Source of the DNA: Lachnospiraceae bacterium
GTDB taxonomy: Bacteria; Bacillota; Clostridia; Lachnospirales; Lachnospiraceae
Length of the DNA stretch: 64,000 nt
Direction of reading: 5' to 3'
Assembly: GCA_910574195.1 (NCBI GenBank)
Contig: CAJTBF010000006.1
Coordinates: forward strand, 123,739 to 187,738
Below are positions 44,051-52,631 of this stretch, piece by piece. Position numbers and translations under genes: made by a program. Within the stretch, counting starts at the first letter, position 1, and every line of letters begins with the position of its first letter. Below the pieces are notes generated by a model. It saw only the letters and a list, made by a program, of their open reading frames with translations. It made no database searches and was not told the DNA's origin.

Positions 44051-45478
44051 ATGGCTGATGAAAAACTGAACACAGGCCCCGGCAGTGAAAAACTCCCGGA
44101 GGCTCCCGGGCCTGTTGCGGCAGACCAGCCCCAGGCCCCGGCTCCCGAACAGGCCGCCGCACCCACGCCCAAGCAGGAACAGGCCGGGCCTGCCCAGCCC
44201 GCTCCCGGCGATGTGGTGGTGTCCTTTGACAAGATCAATGAGCTGATGGGCGAAAAGCGGCAGGAGGCCCGGGCCCAGGTGGAAAAGGAGGCGGCGGGTA
44301 AAGACGGAAAGGAGGAACTTCCCGCCGCTGGCGGCGATAAGCCGAAAACGCCCCGGCGTGGTCGCCCGCCCAAAGAAGAAAAAGCGGGGCCCACTGGCAA
44401 GGAGGAAACAAAGCCACGCAAGGGCCGCCCGCCCAAGGAGGATAAAACGGCCCCCGGAAAGGCAAAGCCGCCTAAACGAGACAAAGTGTCCCGAAGTGAC
44501 AGCAAAGCCCCGGATGCCCCAAAGGGCGCTCCCGTCCGGGAGGCCGCTGTCCCGGAGCCGCCTGCTCCCGAGCCCGCCGCCCCGCCCCGTCCCATTGACG
44601 AGGGAAAGCTGGTTTATTTGAAACTTTCCGAGCTCCATGCGTTCCATACTTTCCGGGATCACCCGTTCCAGGTAAAGGACGATGAAAAAATGGTCGAGCT
44701 GGTGGGGACGATCAAGGAGCATGGCGTTATGACCCCCGCCACCGTCCGCCCGGAAAAGGGCGGCAACGGTTATGAGATTGTGGCGGGCCACCGCCGCCAC
44801 CGTGGAAGTGAGCTGGCCGGGCTGGAGGAGCTCCCCTGTATCGTCCGCAGCATGACGGACATCGAAGCTGTCCGGGAAATGAAAAACAGCAACAAACAGC
44901 GTGGGGAGCCCCTGCCCAGCGAGCTTGCAAAACTTTTGGATCTGGAAGTGGAGGCCATCAAGCACCAGGGAGGCCGTCTGGACGGCGTGGCCGAGGGGGA
45001 TATCGGAAAACGCTCCGTTGAGATTGTCGGGGAAAACAACGGCATGAACTATAAAAAAGTCATGCGCTATATCCGGCTGAACTCCCTTGTCCCGGAACTC
45101 TTGAACAAGGTGGACGAGAAAGGGCTTGGCTTTATGCCTGCCGTGGAGCTTTCCTACATCAAACCGAAAAACCAAAGGCTTGTTGCCGTTTCCATTGACG
45201 GCGAGCAGTCCTCCCCCTCGGTAGCCCAGGCAAAACGGCTCCGGGAGCTGGATAAGGAGGGAAAGCTCAACGGGGATGTGATTGACGGCATCTTATCAGA
45301 AAAGAAAAAGGAGGATAAAGGCGTGATTATTTCAACCGCTGAACTGGAAAAGTATTTCGGCAAGGAGGTTACTCCCGCCAAAATGAAGGAGCAGATCATG
45401 GGCCTGCTGGACGAGTGGAAACAGAAACAGCCGCCCCAGCTTACGAAAGCTCCGAAAAAGATGGAAAAAGACAAGTAA
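44051..45478 (+). CDS. ParB/Spo0J-like partition protein of the conjugative element
   Basis: 475 residues. The N-terminal 180 residues are a low-complexity Pro/Lys/Ala linker (RRGRPPKEEK and KGRPPKEDK, AT-hook like). The ParB nuclease-like core follows: DHPFQVKDDEKM, GVMTPATVRP and the GxxRRHR box VAGHRRHRGSELAG, then an HTH. ParB-like proteins at this place are common in Clostridia conjugative elements, where they may stabilise the excised circle. GC content is far above the chromosome. AAGGAGG precedes the start. Confidence 0.88.
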   Translation: MADEKLNTGPGSEKLPEAPGPVAADQPQAPAPEQAAAPTPKQEQAGPAQPAPGDVVVSFDKINELMGEKRQEARAQVEKEAAGKDGKEELPAAGGDKPKTPRRGRPPKEEKAGPTGKEETKPRKGRPPKEDKTAPGKAKPPKRDKVSRSDSKAPDAPKGAPVREAAVPEPPAPEPAAPPRPIDEGKLVYLKLSELHAFHTFRDHPFQVKDDEKMVELVGTIKEHGVMTPATVRPEKGGNGYEIVAGHRRHRGSELAGLEELPCIVRSMTDIEAVREMKNSNKQRGEPLPSELAKLLDLEVEAIKHQGGRLDGVAEGDIGKRSVEIVGENNGMNYKKVMRYIRLNSLVPELLNKVDEKGLGFMPAVELSYIKPKNQRLVAVSIDGEQSSPSVAQAKRLRELDKEGKLNGDVIDGILSEKKKEDKGVIISTAELEKYFGKEVTPAKMKEQIMGLLDEWKQKQPPQLTKAPKKMEKDK

Positions 45479-45479
45479 T

Positions 45480-45500
45480 CACTTCGAGACATTTTGTCCC
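45480..45500 (+). repeat. Interspersed motif CACTTCGAGACA, copy 1
   Basis: CACTTCGAGACATTTTGTCCC begins at the parB stop and recurs at 46814 after ardA with one base changed. It can fold (GAGACA / TGTCCC). Confidence 0.6.
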
Positions 45501-45522
45501 GAGGGGCTCCGCCCCTTGCGAT

Positions 45523-45719
45523 GGCTCTGGTGGTATATATCCCCCGTCGCCGTCTGCTGTTTAGCACAGCCGGGAGCGGGCCGTCAAGGGGGCCAACGGC
45601 CCCGCCGCCTGCGGCGGCCTGCCCTTGACGGTCTGCCCCGGCTGTGCTATTTCCCCGGCAGGCGGCGGGGGTATATCCTCCAGAGCCGCCCCCTTTCCCA
45701 AGATTGGGAAAGGGCGGGG
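45523..45719 (+). other. Very long nested stem-loop before the DUF7768-like gene
   Basis: Nested arms close one hairpin about 165 bases long: GGCTCTGG / CCAGAGCC (45523/45680), a GGTATATATCCCCC-like arm with its partner (45532/45665), TAGCACAGCCGG / CCGGCTGTGCTA (45562/45638) and CCGTCAAGGG / CCCTTGACGG (45581/45622). A second hairpin, GCCCCCTTTCCCA / TGGGAAAGGGCGGGG, follows at 45688-45719. No coding frame explains it. Confidence 0.75.
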
Positions 45720-45763
45720 GGTTAGGGTTGAACAATTTCATTATAGAATGGAGGTTTTTACTT

Positions 45764-46105
45764 ATGAAGCGACCCCTTGCTTACATTACCGCCGCATGGT
45801 TTGGCGGCGACAGCGAAAACGCGGAACTGGCCGTCCAGTATTGCCGGGCGGTCTATGAGGCGGGCTTTTCCCCGATCTGTCCTACCCTCTATTTGCCGCT
45901 GTTCCTCAATGACGCAGTACCCGAGGAGCATAAAAGCGGCATCGACATGGGCCGTGACCTCTTGCGCCGCTCCCATGTGCTGGTGGTCTGCGGACACACT
46001 ATGACCGAGGCTATGAAAAACGATATTGCCGTGGCCCAGCGGCTGGGGATCACCGCCACCACTCTTGAGGGCATTTTAACCGTCAAGGAACAGGGGCACC
46101 GCTGA
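45764..46105 (+). CDS. DUF7768-like small protein of the conjugative element
   Basis: 113 residues from ATG 45764 (GGAGG upstream). The fold pattern PLAYITAAWFGGD, then DMGRDLLRRSHVLVVCG and GITATTLEGI, recalls nucleoside 2-deoxyribosyltransferase-like Rossmann proteins. The catalytic residues of that family are not clearly kept, so activity is uncertain. It overlaps the ardA start by one base. It follows a long structured leader. Confidence 0.6.
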   Translation: MKRPLAYITAAWFGGDSENAELAVQYCRAVYEAGFSPICPTLYLPLFLNDAVPEEHKSGIDMGRDLLRRSHVLVVCGHTMTEAMKNDIAVAQRLGITATTLEGILTVKEQGHR

Positions 46106-46808
46106 TGCCGTCCCTGTTTGAAGTCTACATCACCAACCTTGGGAAATACAACGAGGGGGAGCTGGTGGGGGAAACGCTGAAATTTCCCACCAGCCCCCAG
46201 GAGGTGCAGGCCCTGTTAAAACATATCGGGGTGGACGGCATACGCTACGAGGAATTTTTCATTACCAGCTTTGACGGCGATGTGCTGGGGCTCTATGACT
46301 ACCTTGGCGAGTATGAAAATCTGGACGAATTAAACCACCTGGCCTGCCTGCTCTCGGAGCTGGATCAAGGCGAGCTGGAAAAATTCGAGGCCGCCCTAAA
46401 CATCGGCGCCCATACTGCCAGCGTGGCGGATATTATCAACCTGGCGCAAAATCTGGACTGCTTTGAGTTTTACCCGGATATTGAAACGGAGGAGGACTTG
46501 GGCCGTTACTGGGCCGAGGATTTGCCTATCCCGGCGGAGCTGAAAGACTATTTTGACTATGGGGCATACGGGCGGATGTTTCGATCAACGAGGGCGGCCA
46601 CTTTGCCCCGGGCGGCTATATCGTCCAGACCAGCGGCGATTTCAAGGAATATTATCACGATACCAAGGACATTCCCGCCGGGCACAAGGTTTTTTCTTTT
46701 CCCCAGCTTTCCATCCGGGAACAGATGGCCGCCTATAAGGAGGTGATTGACGGTTCCTCAAAAGAGGGATTCCGGCGGCTGACTGAAAAAGGCCGGGAGG
46801 AACGCTGA
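46105..46808 (+). pseudogene. ardA: Antirestriction protein ArdA, frameshifted
   Basis: ArdA is a DNA mimic that blocks type I restriction enzymes during transfer. The first ~157 residues are in frame and strongly acidic (ITSFDGDVLGLYDYLGEYEN and more), up to YFDYGAYGR. There one G is missing in GGGCGGATG (about 46571-46576) and the rest continues in the next frame as DVSINEGGHFAPGGYIVQTS to a stop at 46806-46808. As read, the product would have a wrong tail from residue 158. A sequencing error is possible. Confidence 0.8.
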
Positions 46809-46813
46809 CAAGG

Positions 46814-46834
46814 CACTTCGAGACACTTTGTCCC
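46814..46834 (+). repeat. Interspersed motif CACTTCGAGACA, copy 2
   Basis: CACTTCGAGACACTTTGTCCC, directly after ardA and 14 bases before the ribosome site of pcfB. See copy 1 at 45480. Confidence 0.6.
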
Positions 46835-46863
46835 AAGGCGGCCCAAGAAAGGAGGCGGTGTAA

Positions 46864-47340
46864 CTGATTGACGAAGAAATTTCCCGGAGCTCCATAGCGA
46901 TTTCCGTCCGGGCCGGCAAGCTGACGGCCCGGGGGCTGGCTTATGTGCTCCAGGCGGCGGGCCGCCAGATTGCCAAACGGCATAGGGCGGCCCAGCGGCC
47001 CCACGGCAGGCAGAGCGTAAAAAAGCTCATGGGACATGGGGAGAATGTAAACAGTATTGAGGTAGAGTCCCCCAAGCTCTTTGACCGCATGGCCCGCCGT
47101 TTCAATGTGGATTATGCGTTTTACCAGACCGGGCCGGACAAATACCTGCTGTTTTTCAAGGCTGGGCAGGCGGACGCCATCACCGCCTGTTTTGAAAGCT
47201 ATTCCCGGAAACTGCTTGGAAAGTCAAAATCCAGCCGCATCCCCATCCGGGAACAGCTCAAGCGGGCGGCGGATCAGCTTGCCAAGGAAAAAACCAAAAC
47301 GAAAGAACGGGCAAAGGAGGTGGTTCGTGAAGAACGATAA
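46864..47340 (+). CDS. PcfB-like conjugation protein (DUF3801)
   Basis: 158 residues: IDEEISRSSIAISVRAGKL, then YVLQAAGRQIAKRH and FNVDYAFYQTGPDKYLLFFK, the usual PcfB/DUF3801 order. In plasmid pCF10 PcfB helps the coupling protein. The start is unusual: the in-frame stop TAA at 46861 is followed directly by CTG (46864) and the AAAGGAGG site is 8 bases before that CTG, so CTG (or the next codon ATT) must initiate. The first GTG, at 46945, would lose the conserved N-terminus. It overlaps virD4. Confidence 0.82.
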   Translation: MIDEEISRSSIAISVRAGKLTARGLAYVLQAAGRQIAKRHRAAQRPHGRQSVKKLMGHGENVNSIEVESPKLFDRMARRFNVDYAFYQTGPDKYLLFFKAGQADAITACFESYSRKLLGKSKSSRIPIREQLKRAADQLAKEKTKTKERAKEVVREER

Positions 47341-48301
47341 GATCAAGAAATATCTCATTCCCAACATTCCATACCTGTTTATTCTTTGGGCCTGTTTGAA
47401 AATGGGGACGGCCTACCGTCTGGCGGCAGGTGCGGACTTCGCCCATAAGCTCATGGGGCTGGGCTTAACCATCGGCCCGGCCTTTGCCGATTTCGCCCCG
47501 GGGCTCAACCCCTTTGACTGGCTCATCGGTATTGCGGGGGCGGTGGGCTTTCGCCTGCTGATCTATGTGAAAAGCAAGAACGCAAAGAAATTTCGGCGGG
47601 ATGAAGAATACGGATCGGCCCGTTGGGGCGGGCCAAAAGATATAGCCCCTTTTGCCGATCCGAAGTTTGAAAATAATGTCATTCTTACCGGGACGGAGTT
47701 TCTCACCATGAATACCCGGCCCAAAATCCCGGCCAACGCCCGGAACTTAAATTGCTGTGTCATCGGCTCCTCCGGCTCGGGAAAAACCCGCTTTTGGCTC
47801 ACACCCCAGCTTTTACAGGCTCATTCCTCTTTCGTGGTGGTCGATCCCAAGGGCGGGGTGCTGTCCCAGGTGGGCTGTTTTCTCCAAAAGAAAAAGGGAT
47901 ATAAAGTTAAGGTTTTTAATTCCATCGACTTTTCCAAGTCCATGCACTATAACCCGCTGGCCTATATCCGAAACGAGGCCGACATCCTGAAGTTTGTGGA
48001 TGCCCTCATTTCCAACACCAAGGGCGAAGGCAAGGAGGGCGACCCCTTCTGGACAAAATCAGAGACTTTGCTCTACTGCGCCTTAATCGCCTATATCATT
48101 TTTGAGGGCCCCGCCGAGGATCGGAACATGAACACTTTAGTGGATATGATTTCCGGGATGGAAGTAAAAGAAGATGACGAGGATTTTATGAACGCTGTGG
48201 ACTATATGTTTTCCGGGCTGGAAAAGCGAAAGCCGGACTGCTTTGCGGTCAAGCAGTATAAGAAATACAAATTAGCCAGCGGTGATATATGCTCTAAATG
48301 A
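47327..48301 (+). pseudogene. virD4: VirD4/TraG-type coupling protein, truncated by an inserted element
   Basis: GTG start at 47327 inside the end of pcfB, with AAAGGAGG before it. Two membrane spans are near the N-terminus, then the Walker A CCVIGSSGSGKTRFW and VVVDPKGGVLSQVG. The frame ends after KKYKLASGDICSK at 325 residues, where a full protein has about 600 and continues with the second half of the ATPase (Walker B). The foreign end starts at an inverted repeat at 48287. With the motor broken, element 1 should not transfer itself unless the insert leaves. Confidence 0.88.
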
Positions 48302-48355
48302 CTTCTTAATCACGAGATTTTCTCATGGTTAGTGAAGAACTTATTTAGAGCATAT
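48287..48355. repeat. Terminal inverted-repeat structure at element 2 left end
   Basis: ATATGCTCTAAAT (48287-48299) and its perfect complement ATTTAGAGCATAT (48343-48355) enclose 43 bases whose inner arms also pair imperfectly (TTCTT..CAC / GTG..AAGAA). It sits between the broken virD4 and the recombinase gene, as expected for the attachment site or crossover binding site of a large serine recombinase. Confidence 0.65.
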
Positions 48356-48377
48356 TTCATGTAAGGAGGCAGACGCT

Positions 48378-50261
48378 ATGACGAAAACCAAAATCACTCC
48401 ATTATACGAGAGATTGAGCCGTGACGATGAATTGAACGGGGAATCCAATTCTATCAGTAACCAAAAATCCATGCTGGAAGATTACGCCCGCCGCAACGGT
48501 TTTCCAAACCCGACCCATTTCACGGACGATGGAATCTCCGGAACCCGGTTCGACCGCCCCGGATTCACTGCCATGATGGAAGAAGTGGAGACCGGGAACG
48601 TGGAGGCAATTATCATCAAAGACATGAGCCGCCTGGGACGTGACTATCTCAAAGTTGGCCAGGTCATGGAAATCCTGCGGCAGAGAGGCGTTCGGCTGAT
48701 CGCCATCAATGACGGGGTGGACAGCGCCAACGGAGAGAATGATTTTACCCCGTTCTTGAACATCATGTATGAATTTTACGCCAGAGATACCAGCCGCAAA
48801 ATTAAATCTGTATTTAAGGCAAAAGGCATGAGCGGCAAACACCTGACAGGTACTGTCATTTACGGCTACTTATGGGACGAAAAGCGGGAACACTGGATTG
48901 TGGACGAAGAAGCCGCTGACGTGGTGCGCCGGATATTCGCTATGACCCTGGACGGATACGGCCCCTACCAGATTGCGAACCGGCTGTCACGGGAAAAGAT
49001 TGAGATACCTTCCTTGCACCTCTCCCATTATGGGGAGGGCGTGAATCAATCCAAGACGTTTAAAGACCCTTATGGCTGGGGTTCTTCCACTATCGTCAAT
49101 ATCTTGAAAAAACGTGAGTATTTAGGCCACACCATCAATTTCAAGACCCGCAAACATTTCAAGGACAAGAAAAGCCACTACGTTGACGAAAACGAATGGG
49201 TAATCTTTGAGAACACCCACGCTGCCATTATTGACCCGGAAACCTTTGAGAATGTGCAGAGAATCCGTTCCAATGTGAAGCGTTACCCGGACGGCTGGGG
49301 AGAAGCCGCCCCGCTCACCGGCCTGCTCTACTGTGCCGACTGCGGCGGCAAGATGTACGTCCACCGCACCAACAACGGCAAGCGTATCTCACAGTATACC
49401 TGTTCCCAATATAGCAAGGTTCCGGTCGGCGTTCTCTGCTCCACGCAGCACCGAATCAACGAAAGCGCCGTCCTGACACTGGTTTCCGATATGCTCCGGG
49501 CGATTGCGGAGTATTCCAGAAACGACCGGGCAGAGTTTATCAAAGCGGTTCAGGAATCCCAGGCCGAGCAGCAGGCCAGCGACATCACCAGAAAGCGGAA
49601 AGGGCTGGCGGCAGCACAGAAACGGGTCGGGGAACTGGAAAAACTGATATGCAAGATTTATGAGGACAATGTGCTGGGCAAGCTGCCAGACGCAAGGTAC
49701 GCCGCCCTGGACGCACAGTACGCAAAGGAGCAGGAATCCCTTTCCGGCGAGATTGTCGAACTGGAAAAGGCAATCGCCGGATATGAGCAGAGCCGGAAAT
49801 CAGCGGAGAAATTTATCGCCCTTGTTGACAAGTATGAGAATTTTGACAACCTGACTACCACCATGCTGAATGAGTTTGTGGAGAAAATCCTTGTCCATGA
49901 GCGTGACCGGAAAGGCAGTATTGAAACCACGCAGGAGGTTGAGATTTACTTCAATTTTGTCGGGAGGTACATACCGCCCCATTTCGGGGAAGTGAACCTT
50001 ACGCCGGAGGAACTGGAAGCCCTGCGAAAGAAAGAGGAACGTAAGGACAAGCTGCACCAGGCATATCTCCGTCGCAAGGCCAATGGGACACAGAAACGAT
50101 ACGAGGATAAAATCAAGGCAAAGAAAAAGGCTGAAATCGAGGCGAAGAAAGCTGCTATCCGTGCCGAGGATATGGAAAAAGGCGTGTTTATCCCGGCTAG
50201 CAGCCTGCCAACGAAAGAACCACGAATGGGAAAAAATATGATTTCAACTATTGCACAATAA
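48378..50261 (+). CDS. Large serine recombinase (element 2, TnpX-like)
   Basis: 627 residues. The catalytic domain shows LYERLSRDDELNGESNS, DDGISGTRFDRPGF and IKDMSRLGRDYLKVG; a recombinase domain, a zinc ribbon (LLYCADCGGKMYVH ... CSQYSK), a coiled coil and a basic Lys/Glu-rich end follow. It is related to the enzyme at 41889 but distinct. TAAGGAGG precedes ATG 48378, and the inverted repeat at the element end is 22 bases upstream, so the promoter may form on circularisation, as described for tnpX. Confidence 0.93.
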   Translation: MTKTKITPLYERLSRDDELNGESNSISNQKSMLEDYARRNGFPNPTHFTDDGISGTRFDRPGFTAMMEEVETGNVEAIIIKDMSRLGRDYLKVGQVMEILRQRGVRLIAINDGVDSANGENDFTPFLNIMYEFYARDTSRKIKSVFKAKGMSGKHLTGTVIYGYLWDEKREHWIVDEEAADVVRRIFAMTLDGYGPYQIANRLSREKIEIPSLHLSHYGEGVNQSKTFKDPYGWGSSTIVNILKKREYLGHTINFKTRKHFKDKKSHYVDENEWVIFENTHAAIIDPETFENVQRIRSNVKRYPDGWGEAAPLTGLLYCADCGGKMYVHRTNNGKRISQYTCSQYSKVPVGVLCSTQHRINESAVLTLVSDMLRAIAEYSRNDRAEFIKAVQESQAEQQASDITRKRKGLAAAQKRVGELEKLICKIYEDNVLGKLPDARYAALDAQYAKEQESLSGEIVELEKAIAGYEQSRKSAEKFIALVDKYENFDNLTTTMLNEFVEKILVHERDRKGSIETTQEVEIYFNFVGRYIPPHFGEVNLTPEELEALRKKEERKDKLHQAYLRRKANGTQKRYEDKIKAKKKAEIEAKKAAIRAEDMEKGVFIPASSLPTKEPRMGKNMISTIAQ

Positions 50262-50277
50262 ACAAAACTTTTTCACC

Positions 50278-50306
50278 TTGACAATTTGAGTTGCAAATGT
50301 TATTAT
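50278..50306 (+). promoter_or_regulatory. Promoter of the TetR/ABC cargo operon
   Basis: TTGACA (50278-50283), a 17-base spacer and TATTAT (50301-50306): a near-consensus promoter. Confidence 0.75.
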
Positions 50307-50309
50307 TCA

Positions 50310-50340
50310 CTTACGAATATTTGTGGCGAATATTCGTAAG
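50310..50340. promoter_or_regulatory. TetR operator in cargo promoter
   Basis: Perfect 12-base arms CTTACGAATATT / AATATTCGTAAG around TGTGGCG. It starts 4 bases after the -10 box and so covers the transcription start; the TetR gene directly downstream is the likely ligand. Confidence 0.8.
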
Positions 50341-50370
50341 CAAAATTCACAAGAAAGGAGAAATAGAATT

Positions 50371-50961
50371 ATGCCGTCAAAGCCCGTCCTTTCGGACGCT
50401 GATAAAAAAGCAATCCGCAAAAAGTTGGAAGAACTATGTGAGGAATGTTGGATAGCGCAAGGGTACAAAAAGACAAGCATTAAAAATCTATGCGACAAAG
50501 CAGTTATATCTATCGGTACTTTTTATACGCTCTACCCGACAAAGGAAGATTTATTCCTTGAAACAATCACAGACATACAAAGGAGGTTGACAGAAAAAAT
50601 TATCGACATAAACAGGAACAGCCGGACGAAAGAGGGCTTTGCACAGTCCATGAAAAGGCTTTTCCGGGAATACGACAGCAAGCCGTTCCTCTACAATGTC
50701 AATACGCCGGATTTTCAGTCTTTTGTAACAAAGCTGCCGGAAGAAACGATTAAGAAAATCAAGTTTGACAGTTTCGATTTTTTCAGACAGGTTATCCATG
50801 CCGCAGACCTCAATCTGAAAATGGAGGAAGCACAGGCATATGGAATTTTGAGTGCGCTGCTGTCAACAATCAATGCAAAAGAAACGCTTTCCGTCACTTG
50901 TGATTATTTCGCTGTTTTTGATTTTATGGTGGATAGCCTTGCGGCAGATATTTTTGAGTAA
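50371..50961 (+). CDS. TetR/AcrR-family regulator of ABC transporter operon
   Basis: 196 residues from ATG 50371, which follows AAAGGAG. HTH: TSIKNLCDKAVISIGTFYTLY, with helices resembling AcrR types that sense drugs or peptides. It is the first gene of a unit with a DUF4177 protein, an ABC ATPase and a permease, and a perfect 31-base palindrome lies in its promoter, so it most likely represses its own operon. This is cargo of element 2. Confidence 0.88.
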   Translation: MPSKPVLSDADKKAIRKKLEELCEECWIAQGYKKTSIKNLCDKAVISIGTFYTLYPTKEDLFLETITDIQRRLTEKIIDINRNSRTKEGFAQSMKRLFREYDSKPFLYNVNTPDFQSFVTKLPEETIKKIKFDSFDFFRQVIHAADLNLKMEEAQAYGILSALLSTINAKETLSVTCDYFAVFDFMVDSLAADIFE

Positions 50962-50972
50962 AGGAGATTTTT

Positions 50973-51203
50973 ATGACAGAATTTGAATACAAAACGATAG
51001 TAATTGACAGCAAGGAAACAGAACATTCTGAAAAGTCGCTGTCTGATAAACTGAATCATTACGGTAAGGACGGTTGGGAACTGGTTACTTGTTTTTCTTA
51101 TCCATGTATAGGCAGCTCCCAATATTCACTTATCGGAATCGCACAGAAAGCAACTCTGATATTCAAAAGGCGGCTATGCCCCGAAAAGGGGGCGAGCGAA
51201 TGA
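50973..51203 (+). CDS. DUF4177-like small protein
   Basis: 76 residues. EYKTIVIDS at the start, LNHYGKDGWELVTCF in the middle and ATLIFKRRL at the end give the DUF4177 pattern. Function unknown. It is 11 bases after tetR and overlaps the ABC ATPase start by ATGA, so it belongs to this operon. Confidence 0.7.
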   Translation: MTEFEYKTIVIDSKETEHSEKSLSDKLNHYGKDGWELVTCFSYPCIGSSQYSLIGIAQKATLIFKRRLCPEKGASE

Positions 51204-51946
51204 CAAATGCGGTTGAAGTCCGGCATTTATCAAAATCCATAGAGGGCAGCCCCATACTGAATGATATTTGCATGAATGTAAGGCAAGGGGAAGTATACGG
51301 ATTTCTGGGCGCAAACGGCGCAGGAAAAACTTCGCTGATGAAAACACTGTACCACATCATTTTCCCCGATACAGGTACGGTATGTTTATTAGGCGAAACT
51401 ATCAACAAGGGCAACAATCCCGTTTTCTCCCGTATCGGCAGCATTATTGAAAGCCCTGTTTTTTACAGCCATTTAAGCGCATACGAGAACATGGAACTCC
51501 ATTGCCGGTACATGGGCGCAGGCTATGAAAACATCATGGAAACGCTGTCATTGTTGGGGATTGCAGAAACGGGCAGTAAAGCCGTAGGGAAATTCTCTTT
51601 GGGAATGAAACAGCGGCTTGCGCTTGCAAGGGCAATGCTCACAAAGCCGGATTTGCTCATTTTAGACGAACCTATAAACGGCTTAGACCCACAGGGAATT
51701 ATAGAAGTACGGGAGCTGCTGTTGCGAATCAACCATGAATATCACACAAGCATTTTAATATCCAGCCATATCCTTGACGAGCTATCTAAAATTGCCGACA
51801 CAATCGGAATTATTGACCACGGGGCTATGCTTGCGGAAGTATCAATGAAAGAACTCACAGCCAAAGGGATAGACCTTGAAACCTATTATTTAGGCTTATT
51901 GGGAGGAGGTGAAAAAAATGTGGAACCTTATCCGCATGGAAATTAA
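51200..51946 (+). CDS. ABC transporter ATP-binding protein
   Basis: 248 residues from ATG 51200. Walker A GFLGANGAGKTSLMK at about 40-54, signature FSLGMKQRLALARAM at about 131-145, Walker B LLILDEPINGLDP, and H-loop SSHILDEL. It is close to the BcrA/lantibiotic-immunity type of exporters. Its 3' end overlaps the permease gene. With the permease it probably exports or removes a hydrophobic peptide or drug. Confidence 0.93.
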   Translation: MTNAVEVRHLSKSIEGSPILNDICMNVRQGEVYGFLGANGAGKTSLMKTLYHIIFPDTGTVCLLGETINKGNNPVFSRIGSIIESPVFYSHLSAYENMELHCRYMGAGYENIMETLSLLGIAETGSKAVGKFSLGMKQRLALARAMLTKPDLLILDEPINGLDPQGIIEVRELLLRINHEYHTSILISSHILDELSKIADTIGIIDHGAMLAEVSMKELTAKGIDLETYYLGLLGGGEKNVEPYPHGN

Positions 51947-52613
51947 GAAAGTACCGTTGAAGCCGCATATCGCCGGATTGTTAATCGCTAACTTTATCAT
52001 TTTTCTGCTTTCGGTCTTTACGTCCGGCCTTTTAACTGCAAGCGGCAATATATCCACACTTCCGGGATTTGCCCCAGTCCAGTTAGATACGGTTACGTTA
52101 GCGGCAATGCTTGTAAGGGCTACTCTGATTGTATGGGAAGCGGTACTGATTTCCGTATTTGTGATTGAAGAATACAGAAACAAGACAATCGGCTTGCTTT
52201 TCACTTACCCGATCAGCCGCACGAAACTGATTACGGCAAAACTCATTTTGATATGCTGCATTAGTTTTACGTTCCATGTGCTGTCAAATATCTTCCAATA
52301 TGCCACAATCTTTCTTGCGGCAAAATGTTTTGATTTTGTCACGTTCAGCTTTGGAAACATACTGGCACAGGCAGTTACAACAATATCCGCTATCCTGTTG
52401 GGGTTTCTCCCACTGTATGTAGGAATGATAAAGAAGTCAACGATTGCAACCGTTGTTTCGTCTATCATCATTGTTGCCATAGCGTCAAACTCACAGGGAA
52501 GCAATGCAGGACTTTTGTCAATTCCCGTTGCGGCAATTATTTTCGGTATCATAGGAATCATTTTTTCAGTAGTCGCAATGAGAAAAATGATTTTATCAGA
52601 TTTGAGCAATTAA
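51918..52613 (+). CDS. ABC-2 type permease
   Basis: 231 residues from ATG 51918, six predicted membrane spans (first LLIANFIIFLLSVFTSGLL, then VLISVFVIEEYRNKTIGLLF). The EEYRNKTIGLLFTYPISR motif after span 2 is typical of ABC-2 permeases of the BcrB/LanFEG type. A GGAGG site lies inside the ATPase gene, and the two overlap by 29 bases. Confidence 0.88.
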   Translation: MWNLIRMEIKKVPLKPHIAGLLIANFIIFLLSVFTSGLLTASGNISTLPGFAPVQLDTVTLAAMLVRATLIVWEAVLISVFVIEEYRNKTIGLLFTYPISRTKLITAKLILICCISFTFHVLSNIFQYATIFLAAKCFDFVTFSFGNILAQAVTTISAILLGFLPLYVGMIKKSTIATVVSSIIIVAIASNSQGSNAGLLSIPVAAIIFGIIGIIFSVVAMRKMILSDLSN

Positions 52614-52631
52614 AAGAAAGGGGGCGATAAC

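Noticed and set aside
44030..45175. Long minus-strand open frame of 381 codons opposite the ParB gene
   Set aside because: It is an antisense shadow produced by high GC and codon bias of parB. It has no ribosome site and is low-complexity Gly/Arg/Phe text.
47081..47340. Plus-strand frame upstream-extended before VirD4
   Set aside because: The extension overlaps PcfB in another frame; the GTG at 47327 with AAAGGAGG is the real VirD4 start.
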